The translations under genes and the position numbers were made by a program. Positions 1 to 13,731 of a stretch of 64,000 nucleotides of DNA are shown here, piece by piece (position 1 is the stretch's first letter; each line of letters starts with the position of its first letter). Under the pieces are notes generated by a model. It did no database searches and was not told the origin of the DNA. It saw only the letters and a list, made by a program, of their open reading frames with translations. Origin of the DNA: Leuctra nigra (Eukaryota; Arthropoda; Insecta; Plecoptera; Leuctridae); contig OW203769.1 in the NCBI GenBank assembly GCA_934045905.1, positions 31,195,910 to 31,259,909 on the forward strand, written 5' to 3'.

Positions 1-18
1 TGATGCTGATGAAGAATA

Positions 19-125
19 CCTAAAGTCCGCGTCAACTAAAGAAGAGCCCTGCTTAGCTTGGCCAGGGATAGGCCGGCCCATGCTAAGCAGGGCAGGACTC
101 ATCTTTAGTTGACGCGGACTTTAGG
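19..125. repeat. Short snapback (hairpin) repeat
   Basis: Two arms of about 39 bp (19-57 and 82-125) are nearly perfect inverted copies around a GC-rich loop. The outer ends begin with CCTAAAGTCCGCGTCAAC. No coding capacity. It resembles in build, but not closely in sequence, the hairpins at 31142-31204 and 42639-42713. Probably a small nonautonomous inverted-repeat element; family not known to me. Confidence 0.7.
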
Positions 126-1020
126 TGAGGATGAATGGTTGGTGGGAAGGAGGCGACTGTGGCCTATTATGCTTGAACTTATGAATTAAATAGGCCACTG
201 TAGAGATTTACGGGATGACCTTGGATTTACCCTACGTCTGCCACGGTGGCTAAACTCGAGCATAAGTTGAACAGCCCATTATAGAGGTAACCGTGTGCGT
301 GACACGAACTGACATAATGAGAATACACTAGTGCAGTCAGTTGTAACTTGTAGCCAACACCGTCCTCTCTTCTTCTCCCCAGTCAGGAAACACGGCCGTG
401 GGAATCGAACCCAGGATCTCCGGATTGCCTGAGCCAACTTGTCTCCGAGGTATCATCACTTGCTCATTAGAAAAACTCAAACTCTGAATTTACTTACCAT
501 GATTTTCCTCAAAATGATGCTAAGAGCTATTGGTTCTAGGATTGGTGACGATGGGAATTGCTGGAAAGAGTAAGGAAGGCAGCATAGGTAGGTAGGTACA
601 TGGAAAGGTAGCATTGGAGTATAAACCAAAATGAGAGAATTAAGAGTAGGACAGCCAATGAAGAACGTCAAATATTTTTCGGACTCTAAATCTCTTTGGA
701 GGTAGAAAATACACAGGGCAACAAAGTTGTGGAACTGATGAATTGACCTCTGTGCATCGCTTACCACCTTTTTTGAAGCTTCGAACTTCAAAAAGTTATT
801 ACTTATTAGGTAAAAGCTATGCATAAAAGTCGCTTCCATTGAATTTGAAAATCTGAGAACCACTCAGAACATTTTGATTGTATTACAGCTGTGGTCAATG
901 ACGCAGAAAAACAATAATTTACAACTTATTCGCTTAAAACATTCGTCTATCTTCATACTACGTAAATACAACGATAGATCACAATCTTCAAAATGGTTGT
1001 TTAGGGGCCGTGCATAAAGG
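126..1020. other. Non-coding stretch with one SINE-like piece
   Basis: I see no credible exon. It should be downstream or intronic sequence of the leftward FAM76 gene. The only recognisable item is the tRNA-like piece at 372-450; the rest is unique AT-rich DNA. Confidence 0.5.
372..450 (-). repeat. tRNA-derived SINE fragment
   Basis: Read on the minus strand there is an A-box-like TGGCTCAGG followed by a good RNA polymerase III B box, GGGTTCGATTCCC, at normal tRNA spacing. The cloverleaf is not complete, so this is a SINE head or tRNA pseudogene, not a functional tRNA. Confidence 0.5.
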
Positions 1021-1030
1021 ACACATGCTT

Positions 1031-1235
1031 CAGGGGGGATGCACCAACATGTGACGCAGTGTGACAGGGGGGATGCACCAATATGTGACGCAGTGTGACA
1101 GGGGGGATGCACCAATATGTGACGCAGTGTGACAGGGGGGATGCACCAATATGTGACGCAGTGTGACAGGGGGGATGCACCAATATGTGACGCAGTGTGA
1201 CAGGGGGGATGCACCAATATGTGATGCAGTGATGA
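1031..1235. repeat. 34-bp satellite, first array (6 copies)
   Basis: The unit AGGGGGGATGCACCAATATG plus 14 further bases repeats every 34 bp, about six times, almost without variation. As 34 is not a multiple of three, the array has open frames on the minus strand that cycle through the same peptides; these are artefacts of the repeat. Confidence 0.9.
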
Positions 1236-1620
1236 TTGATTGATTGATTATTAGAGTTTAACGGCGCGTCAACGACGAGGTTATATTGCGCACATTAATT
1301 TTAACTTTTAACTTTGTTGAACTAAGTGGAGGACATCGGGAGGGGTCGACCTAACGGGCCCGATCTGGGGGAGTCTGAAACTGGTGGGAGAGCCAGGTCA
1401 GAATGGGGACAGACCGGGGGGTGGAGAGCTTCGGGCCAGTGGGACTCGATTTCAGGGGGATCACCATCTCGAGGGGGGAAGGCCGGCCCGAGGGGCCCGC
1501 GAATTTGGGGAGGGCATGGGACTAGGTCGACCCTGGACTGCACTTGGTTGGGGCCAACTCGTATGTGAGCCGGCCCCTTAAGCCCCACCACCACGTCAAG
1601 GTGGCAGTCCATTGGTGGGG
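1236..1620. other. GC-rich spacer between two satellite arrays
   Basis: This 385-bp segment interrupts the 34-bp array. It begins with a TGAT tetranucleotide run, has an AT-rich first third and then a strongly GC-rich part without a recognisable gene or protein motif. It looks like an insertion into a once continuous array. Confidence 0.5.
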
Positions 1621-1915
1621 GTGATGCAGTGTGACAGGGGGGATGTACCAATATGTGACGCAGTGTGACAGGGGGGATGCACCAATATGTGACGCAGTGT
1701 GACAGGGGGGATGCACCAATATGTGACGCAGTGTGACAGGGGGGATGCACCAATATGTGACGCAGTGTGACAGGGGGGATGCACCAATATGTGACGCAGT
1801 GTGACAGGGGGGATGCACCAATATGTGACGCAGTGTGACAGGGGGGATGCACCAATATGTGACGCAGTGTGACAGGGGGGATGCACCAATATGTGACGCA
1901 GTGTGACAGGGGGGA
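1621..1915. repeat. 34-bp satellite, second array (about 8.5 copies)
   Basis: Same 34-bp unit and same orientation as the first array, about eight and a half copies with one or two substitutions near the left edge. The array ends in a related GGGGGAGGCGGGG sequence. Confidence 0.9.
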
Positions 1916-4260
<2,345 letters not shown>

Positions 4261-7200
4261 ATGGCGACCTTCATGGCTGTCAGAAGTGGCATATTGCCAT
4301 GTTATTTTATTTTAGTGATATATATTATATTGTGTGTCTCCAATTCAAACGCAAAATATCTGTAAGTAATTGACTAAATGGGGTCTATTATTTTCGCACA
4401 TACTTAAAAACCTAGGAATTGTGGAGATATAATATAATTATATGTGCCTTTTGTAGGTATTGTTTGACAGATCCAGGTTATGTCATTGCATTAATTTTGT
4501 ATGACTCAACTTTGCAAATTTTTAACTAGTGTATGTGCAATTGATTCACAGGGAGGTATTGGAAGGTGATATCGGCCAGGGCTGCCAAGCTCTGTTGGAG
4601 AATTTTGCTGCCACAGTAGGGCTTTACACTTTCTGCGTCATAAGCCATGCCCGCCCAATTAAAATGTGTGAAAAATGCATTGATACATATTTAAATGTGG
4701 TTCTAGCGCATGATGCTATAGTGGAGGTCAGTGCTTTTTAAGTCTGTTGAAATAGAATCTTGAAGCAGACAAAGCAGAATTTAAACCTAACTTATTTTTC
4801 AGCTAGAAGATCATAGTGGCTTAGCTTGCAAGCCGGAACTAATTAACCTTGATCGATTGGAGGTGATCGAATCAACATTTGCAAATGTGAACGATCTATG
4901 GACCAGAGGAAATTGCAACAGTATGTTTTGTTTTACCAATATTCATCTTTACGTCATCCATAAAAACACACAATTAAAGTACACTCGAACAAATAATAAA
5001 CGGTACCTACCTTGAAAGAAAAGATCAACGAAATCAAGCAAATCAAAGCAAATGAAGCTGATCAAGGTTTGATGCCATCATCCCATGAAGTCTGTGCTAA
5101 TGCATTATCTAACTCTAGTAGGTGAGCTCTGATTTCATTGATAATAACAAGGATTGATTGTCAAGGAACCTGACAACCAGCCAATCCGTTTTGTGCAAAG
5201 TACCGTTTTTTATTGGTTTGATGTACCTACTCCATTCCATCTCTGCCTAGAAATGTCACAATTATTTAAAGTTGCTTAAAACCACTTGTGACACAATTTC
5301 TATTATAGCGTTTGTTACGAATTTGTAAATAGTTTGACAACTCAAGTGTGCAGGGGAAAGTCGGACACAAATTTCTTTCTTGATTAGCTATTTTTAATTT
5401 TTTAGCATCGCTTGTCCGACCTATTGAATATTATAACTAACGTTATTCATGTTTAATATGACCTCTCTATCGAAAGAGTACAAATTTAAAGATCCGAGGA
5501 GAATGAAATGAAGGTGGTGAATATTTTTTCTCTTCGGAGATCTCAAACCCTCATCAGTGTGTTGTAACCAATCCCTGTCCATCCAGCCGGGTAGATCAGT
5601 TAAAGCTCTCGCCCGGCAAATGAGATGTTGGTTCGGTTGGACCCGTCTCGCCTTGCACATCTCTACCCAAAGCCGTAACAAGGGGTATGCGGGCGGTGCG
5701 GCAGCACAGGGCGCCCGGAAGCCAAATTTTTATGTACCTAGATGACTTTTGCACCCAAAATTAATTTTTGCCTATTAAAAACACAAAAAATGCCCTGCGG
5801 GGCATGGTGATGTCGGTGATGATTTCAGTCATACCCAAGAGGTCTTAACCCCCCCCTCCCCCTTCACATATGAATGCGCCCTTTAAAGAATTTTGAAATA
5901 AAGTTTTGAAATAAAAATTATTCTGCTGGAAAAAATTTCAGAGGAATTGAACGTCAGGAATGATTAAAAAATAAAAACCATTAAAATCCTATCAAAAAAA
6001 TCAAAATTTTCCGTTTCAGGGCCCTGGACCTGCATATGGTTAGGAGGTCCTCCCCCTCCCCCCCAGGGGGTTATTCTAAATTCCCTTGTCGTCTCGTTTC
6101 ACGTGATACGGGCTCACTGCATACTGGAGTGCTATGTATTTAACACGGTAGTGACGCCGTATCAATTGATACGAGACGACAAGGAAATTTAGAATAACCC
6201 TCCAAACCACTCATTGCTGTCATTATCAAGGGCCGTGGAAATGTTTGACCACTGTTTTGCATAATTATTTGTTTTGTGCACAACCAAAGTTTTGGTTTGT
6301 CCTAGTCTGAAATCATCACTGGTTGGGAAAAGCGTTTTCTGGGAAAGTGGGGGGGGGGGGGGGGGGGACGCCAAAATTTAGATTTGCACCTGGCGCCAAA
6401 ATCCCTAGTTACAGCGCTGTCTCTACCTATCATACCGACTCCACTGGAATTTTTCCAAAAAAAAAATCATTTTCTCCTAGCAAGGATTGGGTATTTTAAC
6501 TGGACTAATAGATTTTGTAATTTTTACAGATTGTTTTGTGCTACTGAACAACCAAGTGACGTCAGCCCTGACCAATGAGACGAAAGAATTCCAGACACTT
6601 TACACCGAAACGGACGCTTGCTTCCAAATGCACGCCAACAAAAGTTCGTCAAACTCATCGTTGACCAAAGATGAAATCTGCAACTCGTCGATGGAAGTTT
6701 GTGTCGAATGCAGAGCCATCTACTGTAAAATGAATGACTTTTACGACTCTATCAAAGAAACTGAAAGCAAAGGAGAGATTTGTATTGATGTGGTCGACGC
6801 GGTGAGTTCCTTAACCGTGTATCTAATTGTCTAAATGTTATGTAGCTTTCTTTGAACAGTCAGTCTGATTAGTTTGCATTTTAAAATAATTGTACCTACT
6901 AAATATTACCTACAACCTTATCTGGAAACTTCCTACTTTAATCTCAAATTCAGTTAATTTGAGAGAGTGTCACCTCGGGACTCTTAAGAAGGCTGAGTAG
7001 TGAGCGTGGCCTTGAAGAGTTTTTTAATCGATTTTTATCAATATCTTTTACCATAGTAATAGTTAACAATTTAGGGCCTTGTACGAGTATTCAGAACAGT
7101 TCAATGAAAATAAATTCATAGTTTGGAATATAAGTTATTAGTTTTATTTTGTCCAACAGATGTTTAGTACCATAATTTAAAATTTTTACTAATATTCAGG

Positions 7201-9078
7201 CACTAAAGGTCTGTAGGAGGACAAAGTAAATCTAATAAACCATTACAATCTATGGAATTATTTTCATTGAACTGTTCTGAATACTCGTACAAAGCCTTAT
7301 TTTGTTAACAACATTGGTAAAAGATATTGATAAAAATCGATTTAAAAACTCTTCAAGGTCAAACTCACTACCCAGCCGTCTGGCACTTTCTCTGTATGTT
7401 TTTTTGTGTTTTTTTTACGCTATACACAGGATAAACCGTTCAACCGTTCCCTACTAAAATACTAATAAGCCATGACTGCCTCCTTCCACATTCTTCATTC
7501 CTATCGCCATCATAATCATTCATTATATCGCCATTAACCCAGGAGAACTGTGCGACGTGAGACACGACTATCCTAACGTGTTCCCCTCCATTAAGATGAA
7601 CACTACGCGCACCACATGGAGCCAGAGCTACGGCTGCACCGTGAACGAGATGCAGGCGGACGTCACGTTCATCCTCACCGCCTGCGGAGTCATCTTCGTC
7701 ACCGTGACGTTCTACATCTTAGCTAGGATCTTCTCCATCAAACCTGAGTCGAAACTGTTGCAGCGTAAGTCGTACATCTTATTCGAGTGAGCAAGACTTG
7801 TCCAACGGCAAACCCGATGAGAACCCGTGTTTAGACCGATCATTCCTGACCATTCCTGAATGATGCATGTTTTTGACTGTTATTGTATTTTGTATAATCA
7901 CGTTTTCTTATTAAATTAGCCTTTACAATTGTTCTATCTACTTACTCAATTTGAAAGAAATAGTCTTTCATTTTATTAATAAGTTTTTTAAATATTGACT
8001 TTAAATATTATTTAAATTTATGTTTTACCTACTTTTTAATTTAGTCTAACAATGTAGTCTAAAAAATTATCATTAGGTAGTAGGAAGGTAGGCTATTTAT
8101 AAATTATAGTAGGTACTAGGTAGTTGCCAATCTACAGACCTCCCAAAGCATTTAATTACTTTTTGGAGATCTATTGGTCTATGGATAGAGATACGGAAAT
8201 TTTACATAAACGAAATAGGCGACAAGAATTAAATGTTGTTCTTAAAGATATTTAAAGTGTTTTCTTTACGTTTCATGATGTTTAGACACGTTTCGAGTAG
8301 TATTCTATAATATTTTGCGAATTAATGTGATACATGCCCGAAATAGGTGTGAAATAGAAAAATTCACTTCTAAATATACATTTTCCCTTTTTAATTCCAA
8401 TAATCAAACAATCAATTGTGACATTTCTTAGAAGTTCGTCTGCAAAATATAAACAACAGCTGCTGAAGCAGGTTCTACCCCTCTCTACCCCTCCCCACAG
8501 AAACAACCCGTCATCAATCCTGATTTCCAACCATGTTACGCCCACAGACAAAAAATCAGATTTTGTTATTTTGATTGATGCTATTTTCCGACGAATTCAT
8601 ACGAATTAATTAATGCTAAATTTCCGTATCCCTATCTATGGATCAAAAAGTTCCAAAAATTGATTTATTCTCAACATAATTTGTATTTTTCTACATTTAT
8701 ATTTCAAACAAAATATGTAACCTTTGAATATTCAATCAATGGTATTACATTACCATTTAATTTGTTGTGATGTTTTTTTTCGAATTATAGGAAGGTGTGT
8801 GTACACAGTCCTGAAAATATATTCGGTAAACCTTTCCATGCATTTGCGTTAGTGCAGGCCCACCCCCCTCAACCCCTGACATGGAGGAGTACCTAGTTTT
8901 TATTTTGTGGTGGAGGATTTACCGAATATATCACCACGACTACACAGCCAGAGTTGTATTTAACAATGAACTTGTTTTACTCTTCACAGAGAGTCGATTG
9001 GCCGGACAGTTTAGTACGTCACAATCACCGCCGCAATCCTACTTACAGCCGTCTACTTCTCGCGTGTTCTCTAGGTAG
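4261..9078 (+). CDS. OSTM1: OSTM1, lysosomal ClC-7 partner protein
   Basis: Six exons: 4261-4361, 4552-4726, 4803-4920, 6530-6801, 7596-7764 and 8990-9078. Phases agree throughout and give 307 residues (human protein 334). OSTM1 is the type I membrane beta subunit of the lysosomal chloride/proton exchanger ClC-7. Visible features: an N-terminal hydrophobic signal peptide (about residues 11-28), the OSTM1 signature CVISHARPIKMCEKCIDTYL, several Asn-linked glycosylation sequons, conserved cysteines, the DAMNTTRTTWSQ block across the exon 4/5 join, and one C-terminal transmembrane helix followed by a short cytosolic tail. If the donor at 7765 is not used, translation continues to a stop at 7790 (286 residues). 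I prefer the sixth exon because its SRLAGQFSTSQS tail resembles the family's cytosolic end. Introns 3 and 4 carry transposons. Confidence 0.92.
5350..5430 (+). repeat. Interspersed repeat copy (matches 30573-30652)
   Basis: About 80 bp including ACACAAATTTCTTTCTTGAT and TTTAGCATCGCTTGTCCGAC recur almost unchanged at 30573-30652. Part of OSTM1 intron 3. Element family unknown. Confidence 0.7.
5575..5700 (+). repeat. tRNA-derived SINE head
   Basis: Plus-strand sequence shows an A-box-like GGGTAGATCAGTT, an anticodon-arm-like part CTCTCGCCCGGCAAATGAG and a B-box-like GGTTCGGTTGG. The core CTCGCCCGGCAAATGAG recurs on the minus strand at 33.3 kb, so this is a dispersed family. Confidence 0.6.
6068..6200. 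mobile_element. 133-bp MITE, copy 1
   Basis: Terminal inverted repeats of about 30 bp, outermost GGGTTATTCTAAATTCCC, bound a non-coding centre. A nearly identical copy lies at 54669-54803. It sits in OSTM1 intron 3. Superfamily not determined; target duplication unclear because flanks are G/C runs. Confidence 0.8.
6984..7380. mobile_element. TTAA-associated inverted-repeat element, copy 1
   Basis: Terminal inverted repeats extend over about 70 bp (GGCTGAGTAGTGAG and the reverse match ending CCCAGCCGTC); inner parts also pair, so the whole unit can fold back. TTAA lies at the left end; at the right end the element runs directly into a fragment of another repeat (TGGCACTTTCTCTGTATG). Located in OSTM1 intron 4. 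Copies at 9191-9547 and 47803-47990. Confidence 0.75.
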
Positions 9079-9190
9079 CATTGCATCAGTCAGGTGTCCA
9101 GCCATGTCGATCATAAAGCACCCAAGTGTCATTATTGAGATAACTAATCGTTGGAATCAGCAGGTCATTTCTAACTACCAAGCTTGTTAA

Positions 9191-9547
9191 GAGGGCCGAG
9201 TAGTGAGCGTGGCCTTGAAGAGTTTTTTAATCGATTTTTATCAATATCTTTTACCAATGTAATTGTTAACAAAATAGGGCTTTGTACAAGTATTCAGAAC
9301 AGTTCAATGAAAATAATTCCATAGTTTGGTAAGTTATTAGTTTTATTTTGTTCAACAGATGTTTAGTGCCATAATTGTCTGTAGGACAAAGTAATCTAAT
9401 AAACCATTACAGGCTATGGAGTTATTTTCATTGAACTGTTCTGAATACTCGTACAAAACCTTATTTTGATAACAATTACATTGGTAAAAGATATTGATAA
9501 AAATCGATTTAAAAACTCTTCAAGGTCAAACTCACTTCCCAGCCGTT
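9191..9547. mobile_element. TTAA-flanked inverted-repeat element, copy 2
   Basis: Same family as 6984-7380. Flanked on both sides by TTAA (9187-9190 and 9548-9551), the target duplication typical of piggyBac-like and some other cut-and-paste elements. No open frame of interest. It lies about 110 bp behind the OSTM1 stop codon, possibly within the 3' UTR. Confidence 0.75.
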
Positions 9548-9551
9548 TTAA

Positions 9552-10429
9552 GAATGCCGCAAGTCCCCAATTAGTGAGGTAAAACTTGTGCTGACGTTGG
9601 GACATTTACCAGTGGCAAAGCAAAGATTGAAATACGTTTCGATGATTGGCTCGAAACGGTTTCAAGACAGTTGGGTGCTTTATAGTTGGTATTGAGAGGA
9701 CAGTATTTCAACAGGTATTTTAATTCCAAGTTAGCTTTAACGAAGCTTTGTTGCCATTTTTCTAGAATAGTCATTATTCTACTAGTCTTTCCAGTAGGGA
9801 ATATATTGTTAGGTTTGATGGGATGTAAAGAAACATAATTATTGTAAGATTGGGGTGAGCATACCAAATCTATAGATTTTTACTTTGTAATAAAAAATAT
9901 TGTGAAATTATAAAAAGATTTAATAGTGAATGAATAGGAATCATTTTGGTAAGTAGAAAAGTATCCTTAATGTAGAATTGTAGTGGTTTATCGATTTAGT
10001 TGTTTGTTAGACTTTCAGTACATAGAAACAAAACAAGTTACCTATATAAATGTAGGTAGCTACTTGAAATTTCAAAAAGTGAAGAAAGAGCTTTTGAAAA
10101 GTTCTTGTTCCAAGGAACACATTCCTTTTTGTGAGCATTTGAAAAAGCTTATTCTCTATTTTACTGGGAAACCACACTGTGTAACTCGTTGAAAAGCGAG
10201 CCTTCATTTTGCTGCAAAATTGCAAATATTATTCTTTTGCTGCTGTATAAGTATAACAGACCTGGAAATGGAGGAAGACAATCTAATCGAATTCGTCAAA
10301 GGAGCAGTGATAAATTCTTTCAATTTCTTTAAAACCAAATTTAACAAATATTTCAAAGAGCATAAAATGTTAGAAAAACTGTAGTATGTAAGTAAGACAG
10401 AATTGTCAAAACTATCTTAATTTTTGCTC
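9552..10429. other. Intergenic, nothing recognised
   Basis: AT-rich DNA between OSTM1 and the next repeat. Short open frames show no family resemblance and have no splice context worth reporting. Confidence 0.5.
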
Positions 10430-10710
10430 CCGATGAACATGCAATATTTGAAGTTGATTGGCCCAACAAAGGCCCAACGGTATATAGGAATTTTTAATTT
10501 TTAAGTAATCACAGGATCTTGTTAAAAAACTATACCACAGTCTACTCATATGACATTGGTGTGTGTGCAAAGTTTCAGATCTGTGTGACCTAAAATAAAA
10601 AAAACAAACAGAGAGAGTACATAGGAGTAGGAAAACTAGAATGCCAAAATACTTGAAAGATACAAAGGACAACTGAATTTTATCATAATAATTTATAGCC
10701 GTCAATTCAA
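10430..10710 (-). repeat. Interspersed repeat family R1, copy
   Basis: Shares CACAGGATCTTGTT and the stretch around GTGCAAAGTTTCAGATC (minus strand reading of a conserved block) with copies at 25100-25562, 27425-28245, 41320-42165 and 62690-62770. Non-coding. Family unknown. Confidence 0.55.
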
Positions 10711-11454
10711 TTTGAACACTATGTTTATTTTATCTCGAGCTTTTTAAATGCATAAATTCACAATACAAATTAATAGTAGAAGTACATTTACCTACTGTTA
10801 CTTGAACTATCTGAGCCGTGTGCAGCATTTTGCTACCTAATGGCTAATTAAATTTATTCCGAATGAAAGAATGTTTATGTCTTATATGTACCACAACACT
10901 GTCCAATGTCCGTCGTCCCGGAACCACTTCACTATCGCGAGTCGTTGAGAGGGTAATGGGAACTACCTACCTACAATGTTTCCAAGAGCACATTAGGCTT
11001 GTCTCCGCACTAGAAAGTTTCAAAATGGAGCCCTTGTGCACGTTTTATCTCACCAAACTAAATACATGTTGTCACACTGGAATACCTAGTACATATTGGA
11101 AGTTGGTAGGTACCTACATTACATAGGTACTCAAAACGTTAAATACGATAATAAGAGTTAAAAGGTCAAAATATTAAATAGGTACAATAATGATCACATT
11201 TTTTAAATGTTTTGAGATCGTAATGTTCTCCAATGTGTGACGTTTAGTTTCGCGAGATTGAAATGTGCGCTTGAGCTACATTTTCAAAAATTTTCTTAGG
11301 GCAAAGACTATAATTATAAGAGAAAACACGTTGAAGAAGCGCTCGTGTCTCGTTGACTTTCCGAGATCTCTTTACTTAAGTGTCTCCAAGTTTCCTCGAT
11401 TAAACAACCAAAAGCAATTATTGTTTAGTTTTAAGACCGAAGTCTCTTTGTTCG
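10711..11454. other. Intergenic, probably 3' UTR at right edge
   Basis: No recognised gene. The right-hand part probably holds the 3' UTR of the leftward gene whose stop codon is at 11455-11457. Confidence 0.4.
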
Positions 11455-11852
11455 TCAACGATGTCTCGGCTTTTTACTCAAGTTCTTCTTGGCGCTGCTG
11501 GTTCGATGCACTGTCTTGGCCTCTTTGCTCGGCGTCTCCTTGGCCGGGGTCATCGGCCGGTCGGACGACACGTTGCCGTTGACTGCTGTGCCGTTGTTGG
11601 ACGCGGCGTTGAGGTGGTGAGACGACGTCACGTTGTTCTTGCCCGACTCCTTGCCGGTGTTGTTGTCTTCGCTGCCGCTGTTGCCGGTTTGGGACTCAGA
11701 CTCACTGTTGCCATCTTAGGGAATGTAAAAAGGTGAAGTGATCATTCAATTCTTAATTACTAGGTAGGTATCTAATTAACAGGAAATAAAAGTCAAATTT
11801 ATTTGTAGAACTCACCTTTATCTTGTGTATGATCCACAAGCCCACTCACAGC
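11455..11852 (-). CDS. Last two coding exons of an unrecognised Ser/Asn-rich protein
   Basis: Minus-strand exons 11852-11816 (37 bp, AVSGLVDHTQDK) and 11714-11455 (260 bp with TGA). Both junctions are GT-AG (acceptor TTTCAG at the first, CCCTAAG at the second) and phase 1 matches, giving 99 residues. The composition is low in hydrophobics: DGNSESESQTGNSGSEDNNT near the start, PMTPAKETPSKEAKTVHRTS later, and a basic end KKNLSKKPRHR. The GC-rich third positions agree with the other host genes here and differ from the surroundings. This looks like the disordered, possibly nuclear C-terminus of a larger protein whose other exons lie to the right, perhaps across the assembly gap. I do not recognise the family. 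Confidence 0.65.
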
Positions 11853-12235
11853 CTGAAATCATAATATAAAATTAAATAAAAATCTGAATAAATCTTAATT
11901 CTTAAGACAGGACAGACATTTTGAGGCCCGAGGCTCGGTTTCTTAGGTGTTTTGACTCTTTTAGCACGGACCCTTTTTTTTGTAATATGTTGCCAACATG
12001 CCTACAGGCCACACGTTTTTTCTGATCGTTCTGAAATTTTGCATACAAGTCAAGACATTCTCAAGCATTTGCAGAGTGAAATTTTTACTACCTCCTAGGG
12101 ATGTCGGCGGGTCCGAATATCAGAATTGGGTACCCGTCATAAATACTCGGGTCGGAATCGGTTGAGTGAAGTGAGCAAGTAAGTAGTTAGCTCCCGGCGC
12201 CCTGCTGATTTTTAATGTCCCATCCCAAGGACGGT
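11853..12235. other. Intronic or intergenic, nothing firm
   Basis: Presumed intron of the leftward gene. A GGGATGTCGGCGGGTCCG stretch near 12099 has the look of a transposon end but its partner would be in or beyond the gap. Confidence 0.4.
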
Positions 12236-12435
12236 NNNNNNNNNNNNNNNNNNNNNNNNNNNNNNNNNNNNNNNNNNNNNNNNNNNNNNNNNNNNNNNNN
12301 NNNNNNNNNNNNNNNNNNNNNNNNNNNNNNNNNNNNNNNNNNNNNNNNNNNNNNNNNNNNNNNNNNNNNNNNNNNNNNNNNNNNNNNNNNNNNNNNNNNN
12401 NNNNNNNNNNNNNNNNNNNNNNNNNNNNNNNNNNN
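12236..12435. other. Assembly gap (200 N)
   Basis: Exactly 200 undetermined bases, a round number that suggests a scaffold gap of nominal size. The left and right flanks may not be truly adjacent at this distance. Confidence 0.98.
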
Positions 12436-13308
12436 AGAGACGACAGAGAACTTCCTTTTTTAGAGATGGTTTACACTTCCCCTCCCTTGCTTTTTTGGGT
12501 GGGGGAAACTACAGACTACAGAGACACAACCGGAACCGGAAACTTACGCGATATTAAGGCATTTGCCGCCTTTTTGCCAAGTAAGTTGACAATTTCCTGC
12601 TATTACAATTTAATGCATTATTATTACTAGAAATCCTAATTATTATGCATTAATTATGTACTAACAACTTATTATCACTACTAATGATGTAATCAAGCAG
12701 GTTTGGCTTCGAAATTATGACAAATTATTAGTTCTAGATGGTGCTGAAGAAACATAACCCCACTTTTTTTGCTGCACATGTAGAGGAAAACTTTTTAGAG
12801 GAAGCTAGATGCATGGTAGGTAGGTAGTACTAACTAGGATGAGGTACTAATAAACTACTAATAAACCTACCTACCTACTGAAAAGATTAGTACGAGTTGA
12901 AACCGCACGCGAATATGTTCGACTATTTGTGTAGTGGCTCATTTCCGCATGACGAACATTTTCAACAAACTCGAGAATATTCATCCTGGCTTTAAGATCA
13001 GATTGCTAATAAGTTTGAAAGTGAATTAAAAACCTGTAAGTGAAGATGTAGAGTTGAAATTTCTTGTCAGATGGTTGCTATTTGTTCACTTGTTGGGGTC
13101 ACCACTTTAGAGGAAGCTTGATGCATGGTAGGTAATAAGATTATATTTATTGATAAAAAGTACATTGAATATAAAACACGTCTGGGTCGATTCAGTCTCG
13201 AGACCGAACTAAGTAACAATAGATAGCTTGTCCTCTTTCTCTATCTTCTCTAACTGGCTGTGGCTATGGCCTCCTGGACGCCGTCTCACACTGGCTGTGC
13301 TCCGGCAT
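12436..13308. other. Non-coding region right of the gap
   Basis: AT-rich, with TAGG/CCTA runs near 12820-12875 and a repeated phrase (AGAGGAAGCT[T/A]GATGCATGGTAGGTA, split here) at about 12797 and 13110. No gene seen. Confidence 0.4.
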
Positions 13309-13456
13309 CCAGGGGGCCAATTCCTGAGATTCACGGTTTCATTGTTAAAAACGAAAAAAGTTGAAGGCTAATCGATAGTTGTCAACTGTTTCCAGTTTTA
13401 TAACATGTAAATGTAAAACGGTTTCAAAACGTGAATCTCAAGAATTGGCCCCCAGG
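13309..13456. mobile_element. 148-bp palindromic MITE, left of the MULE
   Basis: Inverted ends GGGGGCCAATTC and GAATTGGCCCCC continue inwards for about 40 bp with a few mismatches (TGAGATTCACG). A longer relative in inverted orientation is at 23626-23799, beyond the transposase gene and its tandem array. Confidence 0.75.
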
Positions 13457-13731
13457 GTCGCCACAACATTTTCACTGTATCTGCTCTCCTGTTTATGTGA
13501 GCCTAGTTTTAAAGTTTCATAATGTATTATTCTTAAAATCGTTAGCGTTTTCCGACTGCATCAATAATGCGTTGGCTGTTTTAAATATCTACATTCTGAA
13601 ATAATATATCTAATCTGTATTCTTTCGTCCCAACCCAAGGTAACTTCTACGTTCAGCGTGTACCTCTCTCCGGAAATCGTCAATATCAGGCCAGTGTCTA
13701 TTTTTTATTTTTGTGTCTACTTACCTTTTCA

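Noticed and set aside
10863..11126. Possible small secreted protein of 87 codons
   Set aside because: No signal peptide or conserved pattern; codon use like the neighbouring intergenic DNA.
13711..13731. Start of the giant protein at 13711
   Set aside because: The codon there is TTG; the first ATG in frame is 13732, directly ahead of the SGNH first strand.
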